DNA from: Leuctra nigra
Taxonomy: Eukaryota > Arthropoda > Insecta > Plecoptera > Leuctridae
DNA: 64,000 nt
Direction: 5' to 3'
Assembly (NCBI GenBank): GCA_934045905.1
Contig: OW203764.1
Coordinates: 29,490,900 to 29,554,899 of the forward strand
In this document: positions 38,601 to 51,500 of the stretch, one piece after another
Layout: the number at the start of each line of letters is the position of its first letter
Numbering within the stretch: position 1 is the stretch's first letter
Notes under the pieces: model-generated
Database searches by the model: none
What the model saw: only the letters and a program-made list of their open reading frames with translations
Told to the model about the DNA's origin: nothing
Made by a program: the position numbers and the translations under genes

Positions 38601-41600
38601 GCGGCGCTGTTCACATCAACCTTGCCTGTCCAACGACCGAAACAGTAAACACTCGTTAAAAATACATACACACACAACACACCAGGTAATATTGTTTATG
38701 AGCACCTGATTATGTCAGTCTGGGCGAACAGAGCTGACCTAGTGAGATTATTCTATTGGTCTCGCGCAATGCTTGCCAGGCAAAATATGACCAGCAGAAA
38801 ACATAATTCAGTCGAGTACTGTTAGTACACAGACGGAAGGTAAGTAGATTACTACACTTTTTCATGGTCCAGATGGCACTCGAAATAATAAACGTAATTG
38901 GCCGTTCTGGTATTTTATTCTCTCTGATATTTCTGTGCCAAACTGATGAAGATACAAAAATACAGGAAATTAATTGAAGGGAGGATACAAAAGTCGTGCC
39001 GGACTTGAAAAAGCCTAGAAATGTTGTATAGATCCGTGAGGTATTTCTCCCAAATTGATCAGTTATAAAACCCTTGCGAATGAGGTGAGGTCGTATGTAC
39101 CAATAATAGGCGAGATCAAAAGAAATGGAGCAAAAGAGAAGAATATCAATATTGTGTTTGTGGAGCAGAAGTAGTGACAACAAAATAAAATACTACGACA
39201 AAAGCAAGCAAACCACTGCAAACAGATTCGGGGAAGTGGACTTGCCACAAAATGTTCCACTTCAATAGTACAAAAAATGCGGAAAAACTCATATCAAAGA
39301 TGCCTCAATTCAGTGTTAGTTCGAGAGGATGAAAATGTATCCACTCGGCCAATGATTTCGAAACCTCCGAAATAAAAATGTTTATTTTTCCAGGAGCGAC
39401 GTTAGCAGTATCTATAAAACACGAATTTTATAGGCCGTGGTTGGGCGGCCATCCGTCAAAGATAGCGCAAGGGCCAGTAAGATATGACGGAAGCAATAGA
39501 AATAGTTTTAAGACAGCTATGAAAACTCCCAGAGACAGCAAAAGAATATGGGTCAAAGATAAGAATATTGAGAGAAAGCATGAGGTACTCGAGCTATAAG
39601 CTGTAAATGATAGAGATGCTGTTGGGGGATGATGAAATGAAGATGTTTGGTTGGTAGGAAGCAGATTTGCAATTACATGTTCTAAAGTACGAACCACAAC
39701 GTACACGTTATGAAGCACACTCAAGTTGCCTACTGGAATTTGATTTTCAGAGGTCACGCATCGTCTGGAGTACAGAAAGATGAAAACATAACCGAATAAA
39801 GTGATGCAATTGAAACATATTGCGGGAAGCAAATTGAACCCGGGTCTTCGGGGAGAAAGACTGCGCGTCGCGTCCTTTTGCTGTGCTCCGCAGTTTTTTG
39901 CGATCGAGATAAAAAAGAAACTAAAGAAACATATTAATTTATATTAAAACGTTGAGTGAAATCTGAAAATAAACCCAGAATTTGGCATGGAGAATTCTTC
40001 TGATTCACGTCACACAGCAGAGGGTCACTATCAATTTTGGTTTTACGACTTTCTTTTTTCGCCTCTCTTCAGAAGCCTAACTAATAATAGACCCCGCAGC
40101 TCGCATAGATCAATAGAGCGGCCAAATATTTGCGCTGAGATGTAACATAATTGTTATTCCCCAGAAGCATTTAGATTCGGCGAACTAGCGCTGGAAACAC
40201 CTTCGAGAAGCATAAGACAGGCCAGATGCGAGGCAAGCGGGGAAATCGATTCAAAAGTCGACCTAACGGTTTCAAATCTTCATAACTTGGTAAATTGCAT
40301 TGCTGCAACCGTGTATTACAGTACTACCCATATTTGTCAAATTATAGGTTGAACAAGTCCTATGTCATCAAATGGCTAAACATATAAATTTAGTTTCCTG
40401 AGAGGCAGTGACGAGACAAATCTTCAAAATAATTCGGCATACGAGACACTTCTCCAGATAGCGTTGTACTGTACCAGAGATATGGATGCCTTCCCTGGGA
40501 CCGTCCACAAGCCACGTAAATTCATCCAAATTCGTCATCAAGAGCACCTAATTCGAGATAAAACGCCCTTCCTCGTCCTCCCCCCGCCGCGTGGAAATGG
40601 AATGCACCGCCACGAGTGTGTGACGACGAGTGCAGCGGCAATGCCGGGGACATTCCTCGCCGGCGTTCTCATGCCTGCATAATCACCTCGGCGGGGTCAC
40701 AACTATTGAACTACAACCAACCCCAAGATCATCCTCCGCCAGCCGGTTCTCAGCATTATGTAGATGACGCGGGGGCAAGTGGAAAGAATCCTGAGTCAAG
40801 CCGGAGCGATGTACAATAAACACAAGAAATATGTTACACTCGGCGACGTGAACGACATGTTTTGACGGCTTCCCTTATGTAAATCAAAGACAGAAAGATT
40901 CGTTCCAGACGACTTGCGATCCAGCGAGCGAGCTACCTTACTAAAGAAAAGAAATCTGAAGCCATGTTCAGAATGGCTGTTATTACGTCCTCATGCCGTA
41001 CAATTATCTGCAACATTGTTGTCAAGACCAATATCCTGAAAACCATAAAAGTAACCCACGAAAAAGCAATTTTCCAAAACAATAACTAAATAAATAACTA
41101 TGATTACTGATAGTAATGCCATTCATAAATTTCACTGCCCATCTTGCGCAATTTGACAGGAGAAGTCGAGCCTGTCCGAATCTTGTCTAGCAGATGACTT
41201 CCTTGAGGCATCAGAAATGGTAGACGAATTAGTTCGCAGAGGTTACTGAGGCTAATTAAGATGCAACTCGACAAACTCTAGTTTTGAGACTTCGCGCAAG
41301 AGATAATATTGTGAAAAACATGTCTTGACAAAGTAGTTTACATGAGTTGCAGACTCCTCAAGTAAAAAGAGGCAACTGAGAAAACATTTCACTGAAATTA
41401 CATCGAAGTTTACGGTTGAGGACATTTCCATGTCTTTCACGAGAATGCTGAATGCAGGCTTTAGCCAACGCTGGAGTGGTTTTCGAAACGTCTGCGGAAT
41501 TTCCATCGGGACAATTGACTTAAGCCACGTCCCAAGACAAAAGAGCATCCACTAGAGGAGTTTGCAAATCAGCGGAGCAAACAGTGTTTCACATCGGGAC

Positions 41601-44600
41601 GGCGTCGTCCACTCTCACGACGACGACGTCCACTCACGTCGGGACGACGTCGCGACGGGAGCCCGAGTGGTGCCCGCTGTAATTGGACGGAGGCGGCGAG
41701 GTCAGAGACGTCCGGAGGTCAACGCAATTCGGGAGTAGCCGGCATCGATCTCGACGAGGCGTCAAGAGCGTCCGACGGCGACGCCGGGGGAAGGGGCGGG
41801 GGGCGCGATCGAAACACCGGTGAAAACATTGCCGAAAATAGACCCCCCCCCAGCCTGTTGCATGTGCTCGGGGTTGAATAATCGAGACCTTAGTTTATGA
41901 TTGGCGATAACTTTAATTTTCGAAACACGATGTTCGTGACGCAATAAATGATAGAACACCTCACCTCAGACTTAGTAACAGAACATAATACATTTCATTT
42001 CAACAAACTCATTTAAACCCTCGTTAAGTTCTACATAGAAAGGATTAATTATCAGAACGAAATTAATTAATGTACCGTTGACACCTTAGTACATTACATT
42101 GTCAAGCTCGACGACATTACTGACTATTCACTGCAAGAAATTGAATTCTGAACCAGAATTAGATTACCGAACGTAACATGGAAGTCTCCTTACAAGTACT
42201 CGAGAGTGGATGAGGAACACGAACATTGGCCCCTGCGTGGTCGTTGCCGAGTCACCAGCTCGAAATGGTTTCAATTAAATCCAGGCGAAGTTCGGAGACG
42301 AAACTCTTGCATAATGCAGCCCGCATACAGAAGAGATGTCATTCATTACACATTGTGCAAAACCACCCAATTACAACATCACACGAACCTCGGCATTGCA
42401 GTTGCTAGCGCTGGAAATGGAATATATAATTTAGAACAACGAGAGTGAGATAAGGTAATTTTCAACATATTCCAAAACAAACGTATACAAAAACTATGAT
42501 GCATGTTTACATCCCCCTCTCCCCTTCCTTCACGCCTATCAGTGACTAATAAGATGATTCTGGACCAGACGGACTCAAGTGGATTGTAATTTATACGCGA
42601 TGTCGCGCCAACAATTAGCAGTTCCCACCACACCGGTGGCAATGTCGACGAGACACATCGGAAAGAAGCGGACGTCAACCGGAAAGCGGCGCTAATCCTC
42701 AGAGCGCCGCGACGCCACGGAAAGATAACTCAATAGCCGCAAGAGAAAAGACGCCTCGCGCAGGAAACTTAGTTACGATCCGTGTCTCTTTAACCCCTGG
42801 CAATTCTGACAGCCCGGAGAACGTTTTTCTCACATTATTAACCACAATTCAAACAATCCTTATGACACGAAACATAGGGGCGAGTCTAGCTTCACCCTCC
42901 CCCAACCCTCAAACAAGGATATTAGAAAATATCGACTGACGAATTAAATGTTAATAAAAACCGAACAATGGCAGAAAGAAGCGAGAGTAAAACGCGAGTT
43001 CTGCGGGCGCGAGGACCGTCTGGCGGTCCATTAGCATGATGAATAACAGTAAGCGAGCGACGATAGGGGCGAGGGGTATTACTTCATTAGCGAGGGATGG
43101 AAACGGGGTGCCGGCCAGGCGGTCTTGATCGCGGCAATCGGACCAATCATGATCGGAAGAGGAACACGTTCAGAGGTTATTACGGCGGGAAGGTCGATAA
43201 ACGTGAGGCTATCAGATTGGATTTCCATGTCGAATCAAAAATGTACCAATCAATTACTGTCACTGGAAGGAAGGGTTGGACACGTTTAAAATACCGAAAA
43301 TTGAACAAACTCTGTTTTCATTCCCTTGTTCGGTAAACGATCCATCAAGTTAACAATTCATACTGATTTTTTTACAGTTGTTGAAATAATATAGGAGAGA
43401 TTTTATAAAGCAAACATAAATGTGTGCCAAGTAAAATATTTCCAATGTAAATTAAACTAACGAACGCGTCAGATTCGGGATTAGAAAAGTTATTTCGTGA
43501 CGATCGGCAACTGTCTCCGTCCAGGGCTCCCTCGAGCAGGGACAACGCTAACCTCTTAGTTTATCGCCTATCTTCGAACATAAAAAGCAACAACGACAAG
43601 AACATTGTCCTTTAATTGAACCAGTAAACTCCTCGTCGGCAACTTTCAGTTCCTCCCAGGGGGGCGGGCGGGCGTAATCTCATCAAGCAATTGGGCAATG
43701 AAACACGGAGGTCGTCATTAGCCCAACTGGTAAATACATTTCACCACACACAGTAAATATTAAATTGGCTATTATTACTCGCTCTCGGTGCGTGCTCCGC
43801 CGTCCCCGCCGAAGACAAAGACAAGAGGATGTGAGAGACAAGCCGCAGGGGTGCACAAACGCGCGCGCGCAGCTTGCACCGGTTGCAGTCTACAAGGTCG
43901 CGAGGTTCAAGGAACTAAGCTGCAAGTACATCGGACGAGATGGTTCGTGAGAAGTGATCGCCGGCGTCGACATGGCTTTTATCACATCGCCGGGCAGACA
44001 CCCACCAAATGTGTAAACAAACACATGAGGTGAAGTTTTAAACAATTCCAAGAGAGAGAAAACCTTTACATAACCCTCGATGATGTAAAACAAATGCCAA
44101 AGAGTACATTTGCCCTCTCCCTCCTTATTTCCTACCAGAACGCCGTCCCTTATGAACTAAAACAAATGGTTGAATAAATACGGAACATATATCACCTCTA
44201 CAACAATAAGTAGTAACCAAAGAGTTGTCAACAATACACTCCGTCGACAAGAGTTGAGACAAGCTGACTGGCAACAATCCAAAACGTCAAACAACCCGAT
44301 AAATTGTTGTACTTTCACAAGACGACAATACTGTCGTCGATTTAATTAATTATGTGTTATTTGTAGTCTGTCCTGCATCATATTATAATGTAAATATTTA
44401 TTCATCATATCATTTATATTTATTTTAAATCGGAATGTCACCTGTCGAAAGATACATTGTATTGAAATGTGTAACTAGTTTCGATACAAATTGACTGATG
44501 GTTATCGCAAATGCACGCCGCAAAATGCGATTGACTGGCTACTAGAACGGCGACAATTTACCGCCCTTTACCAAATTCAAGCTAATCTAATCACCTCGCT

Positions 44601-47600
44601 GGAGTGCACGAATTCGCGACTGAATTAGCATACTCGGATGGCCACCCCTGCGTAAGGGTAAGTGAACATGACTGCCCAGTGTGTCGGGTGACCTTGATCG
44701 CACTCGCAACACCCGATCGGCGATCACATAACCTTCGGATTCCAGTCCCGCCGCGCGACCGAGCGCAGTTGGCACCTGGCTAATCGCATAGACACACTGG
44801 GTCAAACGATTACACGGCGACCCGATGGGACTGAAACGCCCATCACTAATCGACAGTTGGCGACGTCACATTGATTTCTTCATTTCCTGAGTCAAAATAC
44901 ATGCCGGCTACCTTTTCACTGATGAAGTGATTGCTGAAATATTACAATAAAAGTCAAGATCAGGATACATAAATTACTTCTCATGAGGACACAAGAAAAG
45001 ACGATATGAAACCATCAAACTAATAATGTATTATTCATTGATATCATTATGATCTTATTGCGCACTGACATTCTAAAATTATCAGATGGTATTAATTTAC
45101 GAAATTAATGCGGAGGTAATGAACATAACCTTATATCACGGAATTTCTAATAGTTTCCATATTAGAAACAATCGTAGACAAAATAACATGTTAGTACAGA
45201 AACACTAGAATACGTACTGTACCTACTAGTAGTACGTGTACTAGGTAAAATAGAATTTCTAATATTTTTCATGTATCCAGCGACAGCCAGATTTTTGTTG
45301 AGACATTGAAATTTCAACAGCAAAACATCAACAGGCGAGCAGTATCTGAATTGTCGAACGAATTGCTACCTGGCGTTGAAGGATTTCTGTTTAAAAAAAG
45401 CACGAGAATTCCGCACACAAAGAAGACAGCACCTGCATTATGCACTTTTAGAGGTCACTCTCCATGCACCATGTGATAACGATACTTAATTTAACTGATT
45501 AGTGTGAACATGTCGAGCGAGATTTCTCCAAGAAACAGGACGCTGTTTACGAGCAATTGTGTTTGATGAACGACAGAACAATGCGTGGTTTTCCTCCCGA
45601 CTAATAACCGACGACCTGGCTTGAATAGGTGTTGAGTGAATCATAATTTACCTCGCCCCGCCTGTCTACATGACACACTGACATCTTTGCCAGCAGAGAA
45701 ATTAAGAAAAATAATGTATCCCTAGGGTAAACATTTAGGTATTTGTTTTGAAAACGGCTGACCTCCACGCATCCTGTCCCGAATGCTTTTCATGCCTAAT
45801 AGCATTGGTATTTTTACAGATTCTGTGAATTCATTGTGACTGGTCATTAGGAGCTAATTATGTTGACCAAAACAAATTCCAACTACGTGTGAGCATAAAA
45901 TTAAAATATGCAAGATAAACGTATGTAAAACTGACTCATTCGTCATTTATGTCCAGAACCTGCAAGCTCACAGGGAACTTAATATTTCATCTGGAATGTG
46001 TGTTCTGGCTTTCTCGTAGTCTGTCACGTAAAGGTCACGGGGGAGGGGGCCGTGATATCACAACCTCAACAAGTGAGTCATCCCATGAGTCACCGGCGTC
46101 GCGACGCCGACGAGCTCGAGGCACGGGCGTCGTGCGTGCACGCAACCGGCTAGACGCACGAATGGTCAACGATTACTGTAATTAGGCGGGCATACACAAC
46201 ACAGGCCACGAGACTGCACAGGAAACGCGAGATTATAATGTCGGTGGTTGTTGAATGAGGATCATAGGTGAAACAAACAGGGCGACATTAGTAATTCCGT
46301 GTAGGATGACCTCTTCTGCTATTCCAATCGAAATCGGTTTTAGGTATATTTCAACAGAAATGGAACAAAACCTAAATAAAAAAGTGGAGTAGTATATATA
46401 TCCTTCAGCAGTTGCATCCTTTATATTTTCAGATTTCAAAATACAAGATTAGAAAGGAGATCGCTATACATGATAAAATGTATTTGTGTGATTATTTTTG
46501 TTTTAAATGATATTACAAAATCTTATTAGGTAATTTCGCAAATCTATTTAGAAATATGACGAAATACATAAAATGCGAGGGGTTAACAACTCCGGAAATC
46601 TGGTGTACAACTAGCCAGGAAATCTTTGGAAATCTTGAAAATCTTCGGTAATCTTTGAAATCTTAGATAATCTTAGGAAATCATTGAAATCTTTGAGATC
46701 TGGGAAATCTGAGAAATCTTCAAAAATCTTTGGAAACCTTCGAAAATCTTTGGTATTCTTTGAAAATCTTTGGAATCTTATGAAATCTTCTAAATCTCGG
46801 AAATCTTTGAAATCTTATGAAATCTTCGAAATCTCGGAAAACTTAAGAAATCTTGGAAATCTTTGAAAATCTTGGAAATCTTCGGAAATCTTGTAAATCC
46901 GAAATCAGGTGTACACCAAAACTAGTAGTTTTAACCCCCTCGATAAAATGCAGGTCGAATTAAAAATAAAACAAAACAAAAAAAGCGCTAACAATATAAT
47001 GCGGGCCAAAGACAGAGACTCAAAGTAATCTAATTTTTACTGTCTTCGGAAGTCGCAAGGTGGACCGGACCACCCAACCAGAACATAAGATTCAAATTAC
47101 ATTCAATATAGTTACGAACCTGCATCGTAAAATAACAGTTATTCCACACAAAGAGGAACTGAAGGGTTGAACGCGTCTATTATTCATCAGTTTACCTTTA
47201 GACCTAATTCGAAATCGGGTCATTGAAGTGGGTCTCTGATAACACGGGCATTGACGTGACATCACGGGCATTGACGTGACATCACGCGAGTGACAGGGAC
47301 ACGGTATGGAGTGCGAACACAATCAATACACGCCGACAAGGAAGACACGAGAGCAAGCAACACACTCGAGATCACTGATTCACGCTTTACAACAGTCGTC
47401 AGTATGAATTATAAAGAGAACGCGATTTAGCAAACATGCGGTGGGGGATGTAAAACAAGCGAAATAAAAACAACATGAGATTACGATAAAATTCCACAGG
47501 TAGTGAAATGTTGATTTGTAAAAAAAATGCTTTACATTGGTAATGTATCGAAATTACACCAAACGCTTAAATTTTTATCCAGCGATTTGGTCCCGAAATT

Positions 47601-48564
47601 CAACCGCGAATGGCTTAATTTGTCCTGGAACGCCACTACGAAAAACATTCCTTTTCTTCTTCCCTTCAAGGCTTTTATTTGAAGAACATTACAAATAGAT
47701 CCTAAACTTGCTATGCGGTAATAAAATACTGGAGCGAAATAAAATACGACCAACAGAAAGCGAAATTGACACGGTTATGGGGTGTTCGCTAAACGGGTCC
47801 CAGCTCTAAAATCCTGGAGGCAATCTCGAATAATTAGAGGAGCAAACCCTTAACGTCCACATAAGCGACTGCTGCAGAGTCAACTTTGCCAGGATCGTGT
47901 GGGAGTGAAGAAATATGTGACTAACTCCTTGAAGACTCCTCGCTCAATTAATTAATTACCACTTCCGGTTTCAGCGCATCTTCTAAAACTACACACTCCA
48001 CACGTGGCATCTGAGAACTAGCTGTACGGGGGTACTTGGGATTTGGTTGATGATAAAAACGTCTGGCAGCCTGTTAAAAAGCAAACAAGACATCTTGATA
48101 GGATCTGTAATGGGCGTAACAGTCGTCACTAAGCGACGGCACTGACTTGAGAACTTCACAACACGAGGGGGTTGGCGACCAAAATATGACACGACGATTA
48201 TAAAAACGCACACCGCGTAAGTTAATAACTACATGCGACAGTCTACTCTTGGATTTATTGTGTGAAATGGTAAAATTATGTTACAAGTTCTTGACAAAAC
48301 ACAACATTCAACAAGAACTCAAGAACCTCTACTTGAAGTTCTGTCAAAAACTTGATAAATTCTTGGTAGATCAGAATTTTTGTCTCAAAAAATGTATAAG
48401 TAAAAACCTATGTTGTTGAAATTGCTACTATCCAATTCTTTACATTTACGAAAATACCTACTCACTTTTATGAGTTTATTTAGGTACTCAATTCTAATTT
48501 CTTGATATTATTTAGATACAACTCTGCCCAAGAGATCCTTGCAAATGGATGTTGGAGGGGGGAG

Positions 48565-48595
<31 letters not shown>

Positions 48596-51500
48596 ACAAG
48601 TGTGCGCTTCATTTTTCGGGGATGTTCGATTTACGACATAAAGTGACGGGGTGCAGTCAAATGTAAAATAAAAAGCGTATCAAATGAATCTAGCACGGCC
48701 TCCAACTAATTTCGAAGGGAACATGACGCAAGGCGACACGGGAGCCAGTACTCAGAACGGCGTCTAGGTCAACTTCTGGTCACAGTGCAGCGGGTCCCGA
48801 CGTGAATCTCGCGAGGTCAAAGGTCGCGTGCACCGAAACATCGCCCCATGAATATGCATCGCGCGTCGAAAGTGAAACGAACATCGAACGCGCACAGCCG
48901 CCGAAATATCACATCAAGATTCAAGATAACAACCACAGGTTCGTGCAGGTACAATCAAGTTCCAGTTGGGGACACAAAGACTCGAATTAAACGATCCCTT
49001 CATCGGTTGGAAACCGGGAGTCTTTCATAAGTCTACTTTAGAAGGAACAGCCCGATAAGATTACATCCAAGTCGAACTAAGTCGCTGCCGAGAGGATTTA
49101 CGAGAATCAAGTACACCGGCGACTTGACAAATCCGAAGTTATGAACCGAAAACGCATTGATAAAAAAAAAACTCCGCCCGCCCTGAGAACCTAATGAACC
49201 ACGAAACATCCCCACCGATCATCCCTAATCTCCTAACCAGAAGGATGTGTGCGCCCTAAAAAATAACACCCCCACAAGAAGTGTGGAATGATAAGCCGCC
49301 GTCAAGGACTTGGTATTTGAATAACTGCCACGGCGGTATCTCGACTCGGGGAACATAAACCAGTGACAATGTTCCACCTCAGACACTTGAAGCCGAGAGC
49401 AGTATGAAGATGAGCAAACACTTGTCAGTAGTGTCAGCTTTATCACCAGGAGAAAGCATAGGACTGAATTGCGCCACTTCAAGGAGAACAGAGCCCTTAT
49501 TCTGTTTAAAAATGATTTAAACTGACACTTTACGTGAAATATTCCCACATACATAAATATTATACAGTGAAACGAATAGTCACAGAGTCAGACCCTGTGT
49601 AGGTTTATATCTCCTTTCGAAGTCACATTTCACGGGAAAAATCACGATAATTATGATGGACCCGATTCAAGCCAATGCACAACAATGACAAAATCACCTA
49701 CCTGGAAGCCAATTGAGAAATTAACATGACAAATGAATCTACAAATGGTCGTATTGTTTCTACGGTGAACTATGATGAGTCATCAATGAAGCCGCCTTTG
49801 TCAGTGTGCAAGGTGTTGATTGCCGCGGTGGTGAGGGGGAGGGGGCATTGATCGTAAGTAAACACAAATAATATCCGGCGTCTGAGCCGCCTCGCTTGAC
49901 GGAGTTCACGAGAGACAACGCCTCCCCTCGGCGGGAGGACAGGAGGGGGGGGGGGGCGGTAACAATGATGACCGCCTGGAGAAACCCTTTGACAAACTGT
50001 CTGGAGTGGACTAACAGGCGAACACTACAAACATTCAAGAACTAGATCTTGACATTTTGTTCCGCGGGTCTGGCCCGAAATCGATTTGGTTTCTATGAGG
50101 GTTTTTACCCGCGAATTTATCAACCTTGAAACAAAGTTTTAGCGCGTCCAATCAGTTAAAAAATAAACCAAGTATCAAACAGTATGTGATGCTGGATTGC
50201 TGACATAGACACAAGCAGAATGCGCCGATGAAGCACATTCTACCAAGTCTCGTGTCCACAGTTTACCTACGTCAGCTATTAGGGAGATTTTGTTCTAGGT
50301 AGGTACAATGTTACGTTTTCATCTAGAGGAAAGGCAAACATGCAACAAGCGCATACACAGGCATCAGGCAAACATACATACATATCCCGTGCATCCCCAA
50401 ACAAAATTAAGATGCATTTCCGCAACACGGGCGTATAAAAGGACATCATGATTTTGATTTGGAATGTTTTGAAATTTAAAAGGCGAAGAGGAAGAAGTAT
50501 TATCTGTCGCGTGGTGATAAAATGACAGCGGCGTGTTTGATTGCACCAAGGTTCTGCCAGACTGCGCGGCTCAATTGTGCAACTAAAACCACGCCAGCAA
50601 GTGTCTGGCTCCGATCACACGCCAGCTCGCTCGCCGAGGCGGTGTTCTTGAGAATAGAAAGGGAAGCCACTGATGAGAACCAGAACAAGATAAAGTCAAG
50701 GGCAAGATGCAATTCAAACACAAAATACGCCGGATGTCCGAGAGCGACGCGCAATTCAATTTACACTCTCAGTTACAGCGACAAACTTGGGACGAAATTT
50801 GTCCAAGAGAAGAGCGTGCTGCAGAATATATTAAAAGAATTCATTAATAAAATGGTGCATTCAAAATCAGCTTGACAAGGCCAAACCAAGAATTTAGACT
50901 ATTAAATCAACGAGTTAAGTGTGATTAAATATCCCCTTCTATCGATGATGTGCCCGAAGATATCATTTCAAGACGAGTTAAATATCTTAAACTATCCTCG
51001 TTGTGACGTAAATTGCCAATTCTTAGCTCTTAATTAAAATAATCAGCAAAAACCTATAGCAGCTGGATATAAACCACATTTAGAATGAACGTCCAGGGAT
51101 GCACAAACTACTCTCGTCTGGATACTACGGTGATATTCCCGGTGACAAGGACTCTCTACCCACCCCTGACATGTTGCCGTTTAGAATATAAGTCCGCCCG
51201 CAGCTGCTCTTTGCCATGTATTAAACAAACCGTGACGTCACTAATTATTACAAACTTAAAGGAGTAATCTAAAAAAAGGCCAAGTGGAACATCTAGAAGC
51301 GTCGTCGCTAAAACATTGTGACAAGCGCAAAGTTGACTGCTTGACATTTGATCTCTGCTTGTGGCCTCCAAGGGTCGTTTATAACACAACAGTACAGATA
51401 AAATCTAGCATAAAATATGTATACAATTGACAATGTGAGGTGTTTTCAACAAACACATAAAAAACAGCTATTGTCATTTTCAACAATACATTTGAAGCCC

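Noticed and set aside
39428..39832. 134-codon minus-strand hydrophobic frame
   Set aside because: Low-complexity Leu/Ser/Phe-rich translation of AT-rich intron DNA; no signal peptide start or homology recognised.
50522..50875. 117-codon plus-strand frame in fax intron 1
   Set aside because: No family resemblance; no conserved motif pattern.
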